Part shown: in pieces, positions 7,975 through 16,952 of the stretch
Numbering within the stretch: position 1 is the first letter of the stretch
Layout of the letters: every line of letters begins with the position of its first letter
Origin: Thiotrichaceae bacterium UBA4486
GTDB taxonomy: Bacteria; Pseudomonadota; Gammaproteobacteria; Eutrophobiales; Eutrophobiaceae
Assembly: GCA_002389045.1 (NCBI GenBank)
Contig: DGNS01000009.1
Span: 416,460 to 480,459 of the forward strand
Direction of reading: 5' to 3'
DNA length: 64,000 nucleotides
Program-made: the position numbers and the translations under genes
Notes under the pieces: generated by a model
What the model saw: only the letters and a program-made list of their open reading frames with translations
Told to the model about the DNA's origin: nothing
The model's database searches: none

Positions 7975-9240
7975 TTAAACAGTACGCAGACCAAGTTCCT
8001 TCATATGTTTGATGAGCACATCCTTGTTTTTATCAAGCCAGCCACTGACGCTGCGGTACTCCCTGATACGAGCCTTGCCATCTTCTACGACGACGACCGG
8101 CCAACGGCCAACAGCTGCGTTATCAAGGCCCCAGAGCTGGCTTCCCCACCACTGGCCCTCACCGAATATGAATACCGGATCGCTGGACTTGAGCGATTTC
8201 AGTACCTCGGTGGGTTCAACAGTGCCGGCCGCTTTGGCACCTTCGAGCCAGTTCAGCAAAATAGCGGGGTATTCCCAGGCCACGGCTGACCAGTCATTGG
8301 GATGATCTTTTCTGAACTTGGCGTCGAAATCTCCCGGGTTGGGGAAATTGATACCTTCCTGGTTTAACGCCGGATCATCAAAATCCGGGAACTGGAAGAT
8401 AGTGCCGTTAACAAATTCCTTGCTGGTCTTGGCAATAATTTCATCATAATAGTCCAGTGTGCAGGATATAATCTTGCCCTTGAAGCCCTGATGATATAAC
8501 TGTTCCATCAATGGTGTAACGTAGAAACTGGTTGCCATGCAGAAGATGTCAGGATTTTTAGCCAATACGGAACTGACAATCGGCGCAAAATCAGTGATGT
8601 CAAAACCATGCAGGTTGACATCAATGACATCGATACCTGCCACCTCGAAAGCCGCCTTGTAGGTTGCCGCGGATTGCAGGCCATATTCTGCATCGTTATT
8701 GGTTACGATTGCGGCTGTTTTGGCTTCAGGATAATTTTCCGCCAGCCACTCCACTCCTGTGACGTTATACAATGGGTGCGATTCGCATGTAGCGATCAGA
8801 TATTCCGAATCCGGGGTAATGTCGCTCGGCAACAGGGTGGTGGTCAGCATTTTTTTACGTTGCGCCCATGGCAATACGGATGCCACGGTAGACCCGCCCA
8901 GCATCATTACCATTTTTACATCGTCCTGCAGAACGAGTTTCTTGTATCCCTGTACGGCTTTTTCAGTATCATATGCATGGTCGAAGGCGACCATTTCAAT
9001 CATGTAATTTTCACCGCCAATTTCAACACCGCCGGCAGCATTCAGATCGTCCGCGATGATCTGGCAACCATAAAGGCCCGGTAAACCCCAGGGAGCGTAA
9101 TCGCCGGTCATTGGAATATTCATTCCAATCTTGACTGTCTTTTGCTTGGCGGCGAACAAACGGCCCGGGAAACTTGCAGTACCTGCGACTACTGCGCCGG
9201 CAGCGGTTGCACGTAACAGATCTCTTCTAGTCATACCCAT
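7975..9240 (-). CDS. Tat-exported substrate-binding protein of ABC transporter 1
   Basis: 421 residues, type-1 periplasmic binding protein of the LivK/AmiC/UrtA group. The N-terminus carries a twin-arginine signal (MTRRDLLRATAAGAVVAG), with cleavage probable near FAAKQ. The mature part begins VKIGMNIPMTGDYAPWG, the typical first strand of the family. A good GAGGAGG ribosome site precedes the ATG at 9240. Tat export implies folding before secretion, which is unusual for amino-acid binders. The ligand is unknown; a methylated amine, betaine or amide is suggested only by the neighbourhood. It is the first gene of the operon ending with ribB. Confidence 0.88.
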   Translation of the reverse strand: MGMTRRDLLRATAAGAVVAGTASFPGRLFAAKQKTVKIGMNIPMTGDYAPWGLPGLYGCQIIADDLNAAGGVEIGGENYMIEMVAFDHAYDTEKAVQGYKKLVLQDDVKMVMMLGGSTVASVLPWAQRKKMLTTTLLPSDITPDSEYLIATCESHPLYNVTGVEWLAENYPEAKTAAIVTNNDAEYGLQSAATYKAAFEVAGIDVIDVNLHGFDITDFAPIVSSVLAKNPDIFCMATSFYVTPLMEQLYHQGFKGKIISCTLDYYDEIIAKTSKEFVNGTIFQFPDFDDPALNQEGINFPNPGDFDAKFRKDHPNDWSAVAWEYPAILLNWLEGAKAAGTVEPTEVLKSLKSSDPVFIFGEGQWWGSQLWGLDNAAVGRWPVVVVEDGKARIREYRSVSGWLDKNKDVLIKHMKELGLRTV

Positions 9241-9395
9241 GGTACAATCCTCCTCAGAATTGAACTTAAATTAGTGTCAATCAGAACGTATTAGTTATCT
9301 GAAACAATCATTAATAATTATAACCGTACGCTACAACCATTCTTCTGACCTCGCCTGTATACGTCAATTCCTACTGAGGAGTATCACGGAAGTCA

Positions 9396-9411
9396 TACGT
9401 AATACTACGTA
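9396..9411. promoter_or_regulatory. TACGTA direct repeat upstream of ABC operon 1
   Basis: Two TACGTA hexamers (9396-9401, 9406-9411) sit exactly one helical turn apart, about 155 bases upstream of the binding-protein start. The second lies within the perfect palindrome ACTACGTAGT. This looks like a response-regulator or LuxR-type site, but no regulator can be assigned. The remainder of 9241-9565 shows no gene. Confidence 0.3.
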
Positions 9412-9565
9412 GTCGAAATAATACGCTCAAAACCCGGGATATCACATCATATCTCATTGTTTTAAAAGGCAATATCAGCACAATTATCTTCAATAAAAAC
9501 TGCCGGGGCGATACTTCAGGAATACCGGCATAACAGGTTCTCAGGGTACACAATAGCACAATGCA

Positions 9566-10291
9566 TCATATCGCAGCTTCACGGAATCCTTGCCTTGCGT
9601 TTATGAGTTGCGATAGTGAATTTATTTCCGTATCAGGCCTGGGTAAATGTTGCGGATAAGTCCTGTTATTCCTGTTCAGCCAGACACTGTATACACCCGT
9701 TCCGGAAGCACCGAGAACATCCGTTTCGGGTTCATCACCGATGTGCATGACAGCATCCGAACCGATACTGTATTTTCTGAATATGCCATAAAACATTACC
9801 GGGTCCGGTTTTGAAGTACCCGCATCAGCGGGTGATATAACCATATCGAAATAATGACCGATGCCAATACTGTTGACATCGGCATTGCCATTACTCATTG
9901 CCACGAGATGGTATTTTCCACTGACCTGTTGCAGAAAAGGGATGACATCATCGTATAAAACAACATTATTTCTCGCCCGTAGAAAAACATTCATTGCACA
10001 GGTGGCACAGGCTTTTTCGTATCCGGACTCCTGACAAATTATTGTCAGTGATTCATGGCGCAACCTGGTCATATCGTGGCTGATTTCCGGCATTTCGGCA
10101 GCCAGTTTTTTTCGATGTTTTTTCAGCCCCTGAATTGTATACCTCTCAGCAATGACTGGTAATTCCTTTTGCAACCACAAATACAGGGTATTTTCCGCAT
10201 ACTCCAGTACAGGAACGTTATCCCAGAGAGTATCATCCAGATCCAGGCTGATAACGGATACTTTTTCGGCAAATTGAGGAACCAGCGACAT
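9566..10291 (-). CDS. HAD-superfamily phosphatase, YigB-like
   Basis: 241 residues with HAD motif I SLDLDDTLWDN (about 15-25), motif II MSNGN, motif III lysine in GTSKPDPVMF, and motif IV HIGDEPETDVLGA. The DDTLWDN and HDMTRLR segments resemble E. coli YigB, which dephosphorylates 5-amino-6-ribitylaminouracil 5'-phosphate in riboflavin synthesis and can hydrolyse FMN. Its ATG overlaps the folE2 stop codon (TGATG), so the two are translationally coupled. A flavin-pathway role fits the flavoprotein-rich context but rests on similarity only. Confidence 0.75.
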   Translation of the reverse strand: MSLVPQFAEKVSVISLDLDDTLWDNVPVLEYAENTLYLWLQKELPVIAERYTIQGLKKHRKKLAAEMPEISHDMTRLRHESLTIICQESGYEKACATCAMNVFLRARNNVVLYDDVIPFLQQVSGKYHLVAMSNGNADVNSIGIGHYFDMVISPADAGTSKPDPVMFYGIFRKYSIGSDAVMHIGDEPETDVLGASGTGVYSVWLNRNNRTYPQHLPRPDTEINSLSQLINARQGFREAAI

Positions 10292-11109
10292 CAGCGAGAC
10301 GAATTCAACTGATCTATCATTGCGTATGCAGAATGATTGTGTATCGATTCGAAATTTTCGGTTTCTACAACAAAGCCGGTAATTCTCTCATCATTCTGCA
10401 GGCAAAGTGCTATATCGCGAACCATATCTTCCACAAACTTCGGATTTTGATATGCGTGTTCGGTCAGATATTTTTCATCCTCTCTTTTAACCAGTCCATA
10501 AACCTCGGCCGAAGCATTTTTCTCAGCGATCTCGATTATTTCCTCGATCATCATGGTCTGGCTGCTTTGAACGGTAATGGTAATCAGCGAGCGTTGATTA
10601 TGAGCACCAAAATCCGATATTTTTTTGGAACACGGACATAAACTGGTGGCGGGCACTTCAACCTTGACCTGAATATCCGTTTTGCCGTCCGCATAATCAC
10701 CGGCAAGATATACATGGTAATCCATGGCTGATCTGATACCGGAGACAGGCGCATTCTTCCATTTAAAATAGGTAAAATCGATTTCAATCCTGCTGCTGTC
10801 TGCATCCAGGATTTTTGCTACTGTTTCAGGTAATTGCCGGAAATTATCAACACTGAGATCCTGGTTGTTTTCATTCATCAAGGAAATAAACCGCGACATA
10901 TGCGTGCCGCGCTGATCGGCAGACAAGCTTACATACAGATTGCAGGTTGCCCGTGTCTGCTGGCTGCCCTCTTTGTCCGTGAATATCACCGGATAGGTCA
11001 AATCCTTTATCCCGACCTTCTGTATCGGCAGGCGTCTCTGGTCTGCGTCTGCCTGTACGTCAATGAGTTGCTTGACATATTGACAGTCTATCTTCAGTAC
11101 CGCTGTCAT
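10291..11109 (-). CDS. folE2: GTP cyclohydrolase FolE2 (type IB)
   Basis: 272 residues, full length for FolE2 (COG1469). The catalytic cysteine region SLCPCSKKIS, FGAHNQRS and the C-terminal ENFESIHNHSAYA are present. FolE2 makes 7,8-dihydroneopterin triphosphate, the entry to tetrahydrofolate and, where present, tetrahydromethanopterin; both are carriers for formaldehyde C1 units. Unlike zinc-dependent FolE it works with various metals and is often used under zinc limitation. It lies 284 bases downstream of etfA in the trimethylamine region, so a role in C1-carrier supply is plausible. Confidence 0.92.
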   Translation of the reverse strand: MTAVLKIDCQYVKQLIDVQADADQRRLPIQKVGIKDLTYPVIFTDKEGSQQTRATCNLYVSLSADQRGTHMSRFISLMNENNQDLSVDNFRQLPETVAKILDADSSRIEIDFTYFKWKNAPVSGIRSAMDYHVYLAGDYADGKTDIQVKVEVPATSLCPCSKKISDFGAHNQRSLITITVQSSQTMMIEEIIEIAEKNASAEVYGLVKREDEKYLTEHAYQNPKFVEDMVRDIALCLQNDERITGFVVETENFESIHNHSAYAMIDQLNSSR

Positions 11110-11393
11110 AATTCAGTACTCCTGTTCAAAATACAACCATATCAATACGCTAATTATGAATTCGTTAATGTGAGGCGCATATATCTATTTGGATATACCT
11201 AATCAGAAAGCATGGATGATATGTCCGGTAATTTGACATGCATTGACGGCTCCCGGCACCGGATTTTGCCGGATGCATTATGATTTTATGTCGGTATCAG
11301 AATCTGCTGACAACCCGGTAACCATGACAGTTTTTTTACCGGCTCATGAATATGAATAGCTGAAATTACAGATCTCGGATATTTTCATATAAT

Positions 11394-12356
11394 CTATTCA
11401 AAATGTCCCGGCAGCTCCTCGGCTATATCGAAAATATCGGCAACTATTCCGTATTTTGCAATACTGAAAATTGAGGCTTCGGGATCCGTGTTGACAGCGA
11501 TAATATTCTCTACATGCTTCATTCCCGCCTGATGCTGAACAGAGCCTGATATCCCCATTGCAATATACAATTTACAATTGCTTACGGTTTTACCGGACTG
11601 TCCTACCTGTCGTGATTTCGGCAACCAGCCGCTGTCTGCAATAGGCCGCGAGCAACCCAGGGTTGCACCGACGGCGTCAGCCAGCTCCTCGAATTGCTCA
11701 ACATTACTCTCTTCACTGATACCTCGACCTATGGAAAGCAAAAATTCAGATTGTGTAATATCGATATCGCCTGTATCTTCAGGTTCGATGAATTGTTTAT
11801 GCTGACTTCTTGCCTGGACTTCCGGACAATTGAAACTCGATACCGTCGGCTCGGCTTTTTCCTCTTCCGGTTTGAAGACTCCCCCTCGAACTGTCAAAGC
11901 AATGGTTTCCTTACCCGGGAAATCGACATCCATATATACTTTTTCCTTGTATGCGGCCCTTGTTGCAACAAGTTCTCCGTCTTCATATCGTATACCGAAT
12001 ACATCGGTAGAAAATCCGTATTCACCTCCGGCACCAAGAGCAGGCGCGTAACCCCATGCATCCACAGAATGTGGAATCAGGACAAGGGAGGGTTTTTTAT
12101 CTTCTATCAGGCCTCGTACACAAGCTTCATAAATATCCGGCTGGAATTCATCCTGATCAACCTGGACAGTAATAATTTCATCTACACCACGTACACCAAG
12201 ATCCTCTACATACCTGTCAGGCTCTTTACCGATTACAGCAACCATAACGGTGCCATCACTCTGTTCCTTCAGCCCTGTGGCCGCAGTTACAAGTTCAAAT
12301 GTAGCAGGCCGAATTTCGCCTTGCCGGTGTTCGGCAATAACCAGTATGCCACTCAT
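11394..12356 (-). CDS. etfA: Electron transfer flavoprotein alpha subunit
   Basis: 320 residues. The FAD-binding domain is intact: CSRPIADSGWLPKSRQVGQSG, AMGISGSVQHQAGM and IIAVNTDPEASIF. From memory it resembles the ETF of Methylophilus methylotrophus W3A1, the partner of trimethylamine dehydrogenase, through the whole length, including the arginine in CSRP that tunes the flavin. It starts two bases after etfB. It would accept single electrons from TMADH and pass them to the membrane Fe-S oxidoreductase encoded upstream. Confidence 0.95.
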   Translation of the reverse strand: MSGILVIAEHRQGEIRPATFELVTAATGLKEQSDGTVMVAVIGKEPDRYVEDLGVRGVDEIITVQVDQDEFQPDIYEACVRGLIEDKKPSLVLIPHSVDAWGYAPALGAGGEYGFSTDVFGIRYEDGELVATRAAYKEKVYMDVDFPGKETIALTVRGGVFKPEEEKAEPTVSSFNCPEVQARSQHKQFIEPEDTGDIDITQSEFLLSIGRGISEESNVEQFEELADAVGATLGCSRPIADSGWLPKSRQVGQSGKTVSNCKLYIAMGISGSVQHQAGMKHVENIIAVNTDPEASIFSIAKYGIVADIFDIAEELPGHFE

Positions 12357-12358
12357 AT

Positions 12359-13153
12359 TTATACTCCTCTGAATTCTTTGATTATTTCAGCCAGTCGTTT
12401 AGCCTGCTCGGCGGACGTACCCTCTATAAGCTCCGCATGTCCTCTTTCCGGAATATACATTTTACGAATACGGGAAACACTGCCGGCTTCACCAACATCA
12501 TTATCATTGAGACCCAGGTCTGTATGGGAGAGATCCTCAACAGGTTTTGCCGCTGCCTGTTTTATACCACGCAATGAGGCATAACGAGGCTCGTTGATTC
12601 CCAACTGTATACTCAGCACGGCAGGGCAATCGATCGCGATCTCCTCCTCCAGTCCCGCCTCCAGTTCACGCTTCAGGGTGGCATGATTATCACCGGAGTT
12701 ATAATCAAGGCTGGAAACGACCGCGGCATGTGGCCAGCCGAGCATGGCCGCAACCGTCATACCGGTCTGGGCAAAAGCGTGATCTGACGCCTGAACACCG
12801 AGAAACACCATATCCGGCGCTTCCTTTTCCACTACGCAGGCTATTATCCTGGCTATTGCGACCTGGTCGGAACCTTCTATTGCATCATCCCAGACCCGTA
12901 TACCTCTGTCAGCGCCTTTTGCGAGACACTTGCGTAACTCATCCTCCGATTGCTCGGGCCCAACAGTCAATACTACAACCTCGCTTTCACTATTTGACCT
13001 TTCCTTGATCAGCAAGGCTTCCTCAAGCGAGTAATCATCCCATTCATTGATTTCATAATCACAAAAATCATGATCAACATCTCTGCCGTCATCGAGCATC
13101 TCGAACTCATCATCGAGTATGGCTACCTGTTTAATAGCAACGAGTATCTTCAT
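12359..13153 (-). CDS. etfB: Electron transfer flavoprotein beta subunit
   Basis: 264 residues beginning MKILVAIKQVAILDD, the ETF-beta N-terminus, with the AMP-binding region around FLGVQASDHAFAQTG (about 132-146). It lacks the longer insertions of FixA. Its ATG overlaps the LRV-protein stop codon (TAATG), which places LRV, etfB and etfA in one translationally coupled unit. Together with etfA it forms the soluble one-electron carrier for trimethylamine dehydrogenase. Confidence 0.95.
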   Translation of the reverse strand: MKILVAIKQVAILDDEFEMLDDGRDVDHDFCDYEINEWDDYSLEEALLIKERSNSESEVVVLTVGPEQSEDELRKCLAKGADRGIRVWDDAIEGSDQVAIARIIACVVEKEAPDMVFLGVQASDHAFAQTGMTVAAMLGWPHAAVVSSLDYNSGDNHATLKRELEAGLEEEIAIDCPAVLSIQLGINEPRYASLRGIKQAAAKPVEDLSHTDLGLNDNDVGEAGSVSRIRKMYIPERGHAELIEGTSAEQAKRLAEIIKEFRGV

Positions 13154-14532
13154 TATCTACACTCCAAATTGGTCTGATTAACCATTTGCATGGCCAGAGC
13201 ACGAACTGCACTGAATCTTACTTCCTGGTCAGGATCGTTTGCCAACTGCCATCTGATCCGTCTGTCACAGCACTGTCGACTCGCCAGGATAATCCTGTTA
13301 AGAGGGTAAGGGTCCTCTACTAATAAATTAAGTACCTCCACGGTAACGCCGGTATTCAGAATCACCGAACGTCTTATATCCTTATTATCACTGAGAGCAA
13401 GGCGTTTCAGTATATGCACGGGTGTATTCGGATTTCTGCCAATAGCCGACTGGATATCAATATCTTCCTCTTCAGACAACTGTAACAGCAATTCAGCCGG
13501 CAAATCATCTCGCAATGCCACACCAGCTTTTACCCATGGCGATGGATCGCGTGCCAGTATTTTCAGCAAATAAACCGGGCAGGATTTATTTCTTGAGACT
13601 GAACGTCTTACGTATAGATTTTCATCCTCCACCAGCTTTTGCAATATATCTTCGGGAGTAGTCGGATTTCCCGCGGTCCAGCGCCGGACCCACGCATCAC
13701 GGTCTTCAGCAAGTTTATTGATCACTTCCCGTGCCAGACCTTCTCGTCTGGCTTCATGTCGACGTACATAATCAGAAGGGTCATCACTAAGACGATGTTC
13801 CTGTTCCACGGAAATTTCCTGATTACGGACCACTGCCGCACGAACCTTTGGCGATTTATCCAGCAGAAGTCTATACAAAACCTTTGTTGATAATGCAGGA
13901 TTCTCTGCCAGTTTTTGCCTGACAATCACCTCATCACTGGCAACGGCCCTGTCAACCAGTTCTTCAGGGAATGCACCATGAGAAGCTACCTCAGCCTTCA
14001 CATATGCATCACCGGTATTCCATAACATTTGCAGCAACTCTTTATCAAGATTCGGATTTCCGGCAATCATTTTTTTTTCGGTTACCGTACAAATATCCAG
14101 AATTTCCCTGATCACATTCAATGGCGTATTCGCATTTCCGCATAAAGCCTTTCGTAATGAATCCGATTCCCGCCAGTTTATCTGTTCAAGTATTTTCCCG
14201 GGTGTATTTGCATGACCGGCAATCAGAATTCTCATTCTGGCCGTACATTTTCCGGAAAAGATCCCGGCCAGGGTTTCGGAGCCCGTATTCGGATGCTTCA
14301 ATATCCTGATGCGTAACTGCTTGTCGTCATCCACCGACAGCCTGTCAAGCACTGAGCCCGGTGTATAATGAGCGCTTGCGAACACGTATTTCAGACGCCG
14401 GCTTGCAAACATCTGCTGTTCAAGCTTTACCCGGATTTTGTCATCCACATAAGGATGCAGAGCCAATGCACCATAGGGGTCTGATTGTTCAACAACCCCG
14501 TTCACCAGATCATCAAGCGTTTGCGGGAGCAC
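13153..14532 (-). CDS. LRV/HEAT-like tandem-repeat protein
   Basis: 459 residues made almost entirely of units of about 24 residues with the consensus NPNTPxxxLxxLxxDxxxxVRxxVxxN (for example GNPTTPEDILQKLVEDENLYVRRSV and RNPNTPVHILKRLALSDNKDIRRSV). This is the leucine-rich-repeat-variant (LRV) pattern; the Azotobacter LRV protein carries an N-terminal [4Fe-4S] cluster, but this protein shows no clear N-terminal cysteine cluster. There is no signal peptide, so it is cytoplasmic. It lies 6 bases after the Fe-S oxidoreductase gene and overlaps etfB, so it is part of the TMADH electron-transfer operon. A scaffold or assembly role is possible; no function is known. Confidence 0.75.
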   Translation of the reverse strand: MLPQTLDDLVNGVVEQSDPYGALALHPYVDDKIRVKLEQQMFASRRLKYVFASAHYTPGSVLDRLSVDDDKQLRIRILKHPNTGSETLAGIFSGKCTARMRILIAGHANTPGKILEQINWRESDSLRKALCGNANTPLNVIREILDICTVTEKKMIAGNPNLDKELLQMLWNTGDAYVKAEVASHGAFPEELVDRAVASDEVIVRQKLAENPALSTKVLYRLLLDKSPKVRAAVVRNQEISVEQEHRLSDDPSDYVRRHEARREGLAREVINKLAEDRDAWVRRWTAGNPTTPEDILQKLVEDENLYVRRSVSRNKSCPVYLLKILARDPSPWVKAGVALRDDLPAELLLQLSEEEDIDIQSAIGRNPNTPVHILKRLALSDNKDIRRSVILNTGVTVEVLNLLVEDPYPLNRIILASRQCCDRRIRWQLANDPDQEVRFSAVRALAMQMVNQTNLECR

Positions 14533-14538
14533 TTTGGG

Positions 14539-16695
14539 TCAGTCAGTATCAGCAGTCTCATCGCTGGTATGACTTTTATCATCACTGAAAACCATACATT
14601 CCGCTACCAGTTCAATCAATTCCTTCACTACGAAGTCCTTTTCATGGCCGGTTGATTTGACAGCATCCTCCATCATGGTCATGCACTTCGGACAATTGAC
14701 CACCATGACATCGAGATCCTTTATCTTCCCGGCTTCCCTGACCCGATTCTCGGACGGCTTTTCCTGTCCGACCGGATCAGCATGCCAGATACGGCCACCA
14801 CCGGCGCCACAACAGAAGGAGTTGTCCCGATTCCGTTCCATTTCCACAAGATTCGCACCCAGTTTCCTGATCGTGTCACGTGGTGGATCAAAACCCTTGT
14901 TATAACGGCCCAGGTGACAGGGATCATGGTAGGTAACCTTGTAATCCAGTTTCCCTGATAATCTAATCTCACCCGCGTCCAACATTTGTTTGATCATGGC
15001 GCTGGCATGCTGGATTTCATATTTACCGCCAAAGCCGGGGTATTCATTCCTTATGGTGTTATAGGAGTGAGGGTCAGTAGTAACAATTTTCCTGAATTCA
15101 CATTTTTCCAGCGTAGCTATATTGGACTCGGCCAGATGCTGATACAAACCCTCTTCACCAACCCGTCGGACGTCATTGCCCGCGGTCATTTCGGCTTCAT
15201 ACAATATTCCGAAGTCGACATTACATTCGTGAAGTATCCGGGCAAAATCCTGCGAAACTTTCTGATACCTCGGATCGAATGATGCGTAGTCCCCCACAAA
15301 CCATAGTACATCCACGGGCTCTTTCCCGGCATTCTTGATCTTGAAGTCCAGCTTTTTGGTCCAGTTCGGCCGTTTGCGTTTTGAATCTCCGAAGGAGTTG
15401 CCGGTTTTATGTATCGCCTGCAGTGTATTTTGCAGCATCGGGTCCATTTCACCTTCTTCTATCAGCGACCTTCGCATTTCAACAATCATAGGCACATGCT
15501 CTATGCCCACCGGACAGATCTCGACACATGCTGCACAGGTACGGCATGCCCACAGCGTGTCGATTCTTACCTGGTTTACCTCATCGCCATATGCAACCAG
15601 TTCGTCTTCGCCCGCAAGTGATTTCGATTCCAGTTTGTCATTGGCAAGCTCGCGCAAGGTTAATATAAAATCACGTGGTGACAGTGGATAGTCGGTGGCG
15701 TTTGCGGGGCAGGCTTCATGGCAGCGACCGCATTTGGTGCAGGCATCCAGGTGCAATAAATACTTGTTGCTGAAATCCGTTATATGTTTATAGCCGATTT
15801 TCTCCTGCTCCATATCCGCCATCGGCAGGCGCTGGACGGACATGGGATCACGTAATGCCAGCGATCCCATTGCTGTGAAAATATGCTTGACCTTGGTCCA
15901 TGGAATGAAGGCAATGAACGTCAATGAAAGAATGCCGTGAAACCACCATAAAATCATACGACTGTCAGCAGCCGCTTCGGGGTTCATTCCAAGTGCCTTG
16001 AAAAAATAAGCGATACCTGTACCTACCGGTGACCACCAGCGATAATCCCACACCGTTGAATCATTCTGCAACCAGACCAGACGCACCGCTTCGAGTAAAA
16101 AACCGGTAACGGCGATCAGAATAAGTGTCCATAGAAATATCCAGTCTTCACGCCGATATTTCATTCGGTCGTAGTCCGGTTCGCCCGGCTTGCGATCAGG
16201 CCTAGTATAGTCAAGTTTGGGCAGCGCAAGCCACTTACGCCGGTACATCATGTAAATCAACCCGGCGATCAATGCGATGCCCGCCAGATCCAGAATCAGG
16301 GAAAACCAGAGATAAAATGATCCATACCAGAACTTGTATCCAAACAGTGGATACAGGATGTCATATTCAAGGGTTATTATTGAGGTACCTGCAAAGAGCA
16401 GGGCAAAACCATAAAATATATGCGTATGGGCTATGCCTGCACTTGTATCGCGTCTTCTCAATGTCCGGTGGCTGAGCACCGCGGATATCATGCTTTTGAT
16501 GCCCGCTGTAATATCAGCGACTGTTTTTCGGAATGAAACACCATGACGATATTTACGGATTTGCACATAACATCCGTAAAGAAAAACAAAAATCGCGGTA
16601 AAGCCGATAATATAAAACGAAACAGACATCCACGTGGGAAATTCCTGAAACAGGATTCGCGTGATGTCCTGGGAGTCATGAGCCTGGTTTATCAT
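14539..16695 (-). CDS. Membrane (Fe-S) oxidoreductase, ETF:quinone-reductase-like (DgcB/HdrDE type)
   Basis: 718 residues. Residues 1-275 hold about six membrane helices of the NarI/HdrE type, which can bind haem b. A dicluster ferredoxin follows, with cysteines 319/322/325/329 and 384/387/390/394. The C-terminal part has two CCG-type domains (FCCGAGGGR and VVNCPKCMTMM). This architecture matches proteins such as DgcB encoded beside dimethylglycine and trimethylamine oxidising flavoenzymes together with etfBA. The role is inferred as taking electrons from ETF into the quinone pool. It has its own upstream region because tmd ends in a terminator. Family confidence is high; the precise acceptor is inference. 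Confidence 0.85.
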   Translation of the reverse strand: MINQAHDSQDITRILFQEFPTWMSVSFYIIGFTAIFVFLYGCYVQIRKYRHGVSFRKTVADITAGIKSMISAVLSHRTLRRRDTSAGIAHTHIFYGFALLFAGTSIITLEYDILYPLFGYKFWYGSFYLWFSLILDLAGIALIAGLIYMMYRRKWLALPKLDYTRPDRKPGEPDYDRMKYRREDWIFLWTLILIAVTGFLLEAVRLVWLQNDSTVWDYRWWSPVGTGIAYFFKALGMNPEAAADSRMILWWFHGILSLTFIAFIPWTKVKHIFTAMGSLALRDPMSVQRLPMADMEQEKIGYKHITDFSNKYLLHLDACTKCGRCHEACPANATDYPLSPRDFILTLRELANDKLESKSLAGEDELVAYGDEVNQVRIDTLWACRTCAACVEICPVGIEHVPMIVEMRRSLIEEGEMDPMLQNTLQAIHKTGNSFGDSKRKRPNWTKKLDFKIKNAGKEPVDVLWFVGDYASFDPRYQKVSQDFARILHECNVDFGILYEAEMTAGNDVRRVGEEGLYQHLAESNIATLEKCEFRKIVTTDPHSYNTIRNEYPGFGGKYEIQHASAMIKQMLDAGEIRLSGKLDYKVTYHDPCHLGRYNKGFDPPRDTIRKLGANLVEMERNRDNSFCCGAGGGRIWHADPVGQEKPSENRVREAGKIKDLDVMVVNCPKCMTMMEDAVKSTGHEKDFVVKELIELVAECMVFSDDKSHTSDETADTD

Positions 16696-16912
16696 GTCCG
16701 CTATATATGATCGGTTATCTGATGCGTCTGTTTCTGTATGCGGTTAAAAGACAGGCAAATTATCTATCAGCCCGCAGGCAGATGAAATATCATCTTGTAA
16801 ATACTCATAAAGAGTTATACGGAAATCACCAGATACGAATTTCATGATTGTTCTCCGTTCAGTAATTGGCACCCGGGATATTCAGCCGGTTACCGCGTGT
16901 TGCGCACTGCCT

Positions 16913-16940
16913 GAAAAAAAAGGGCGGCCGGAGCCGCCCT
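16913..16940 (-). terminator. Rho-independent terminator after tmd
   Basis: An 8-base-pair GC-rich stem (16921-16928 with 16933-16940) around a 4-base loop is followed on the minus strand by seven or more U residues. It separates tmd from the Fe-S/LRV/etfBA operon, so tmd can be expressed at a different level. The 16696-16912 region presumably carries the promoter for that operon; no consensus was obvious. Confidence 0.85.
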
Positions 16941-16952
16941 CGGCAATGAATA

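Noticed and set aside
11694..12584. Long plus-strand ORF (296 codons) opposite etfA and etfB.
   Set aside because: It is antisense to two clear genes, has no family features and is compositionally odd; a shadow frame.
16861..16900. TGGCAC element as a sigma-54 promoter.
   Set aside because: The GG to GC spacing is 15 bases, not the 10 required.
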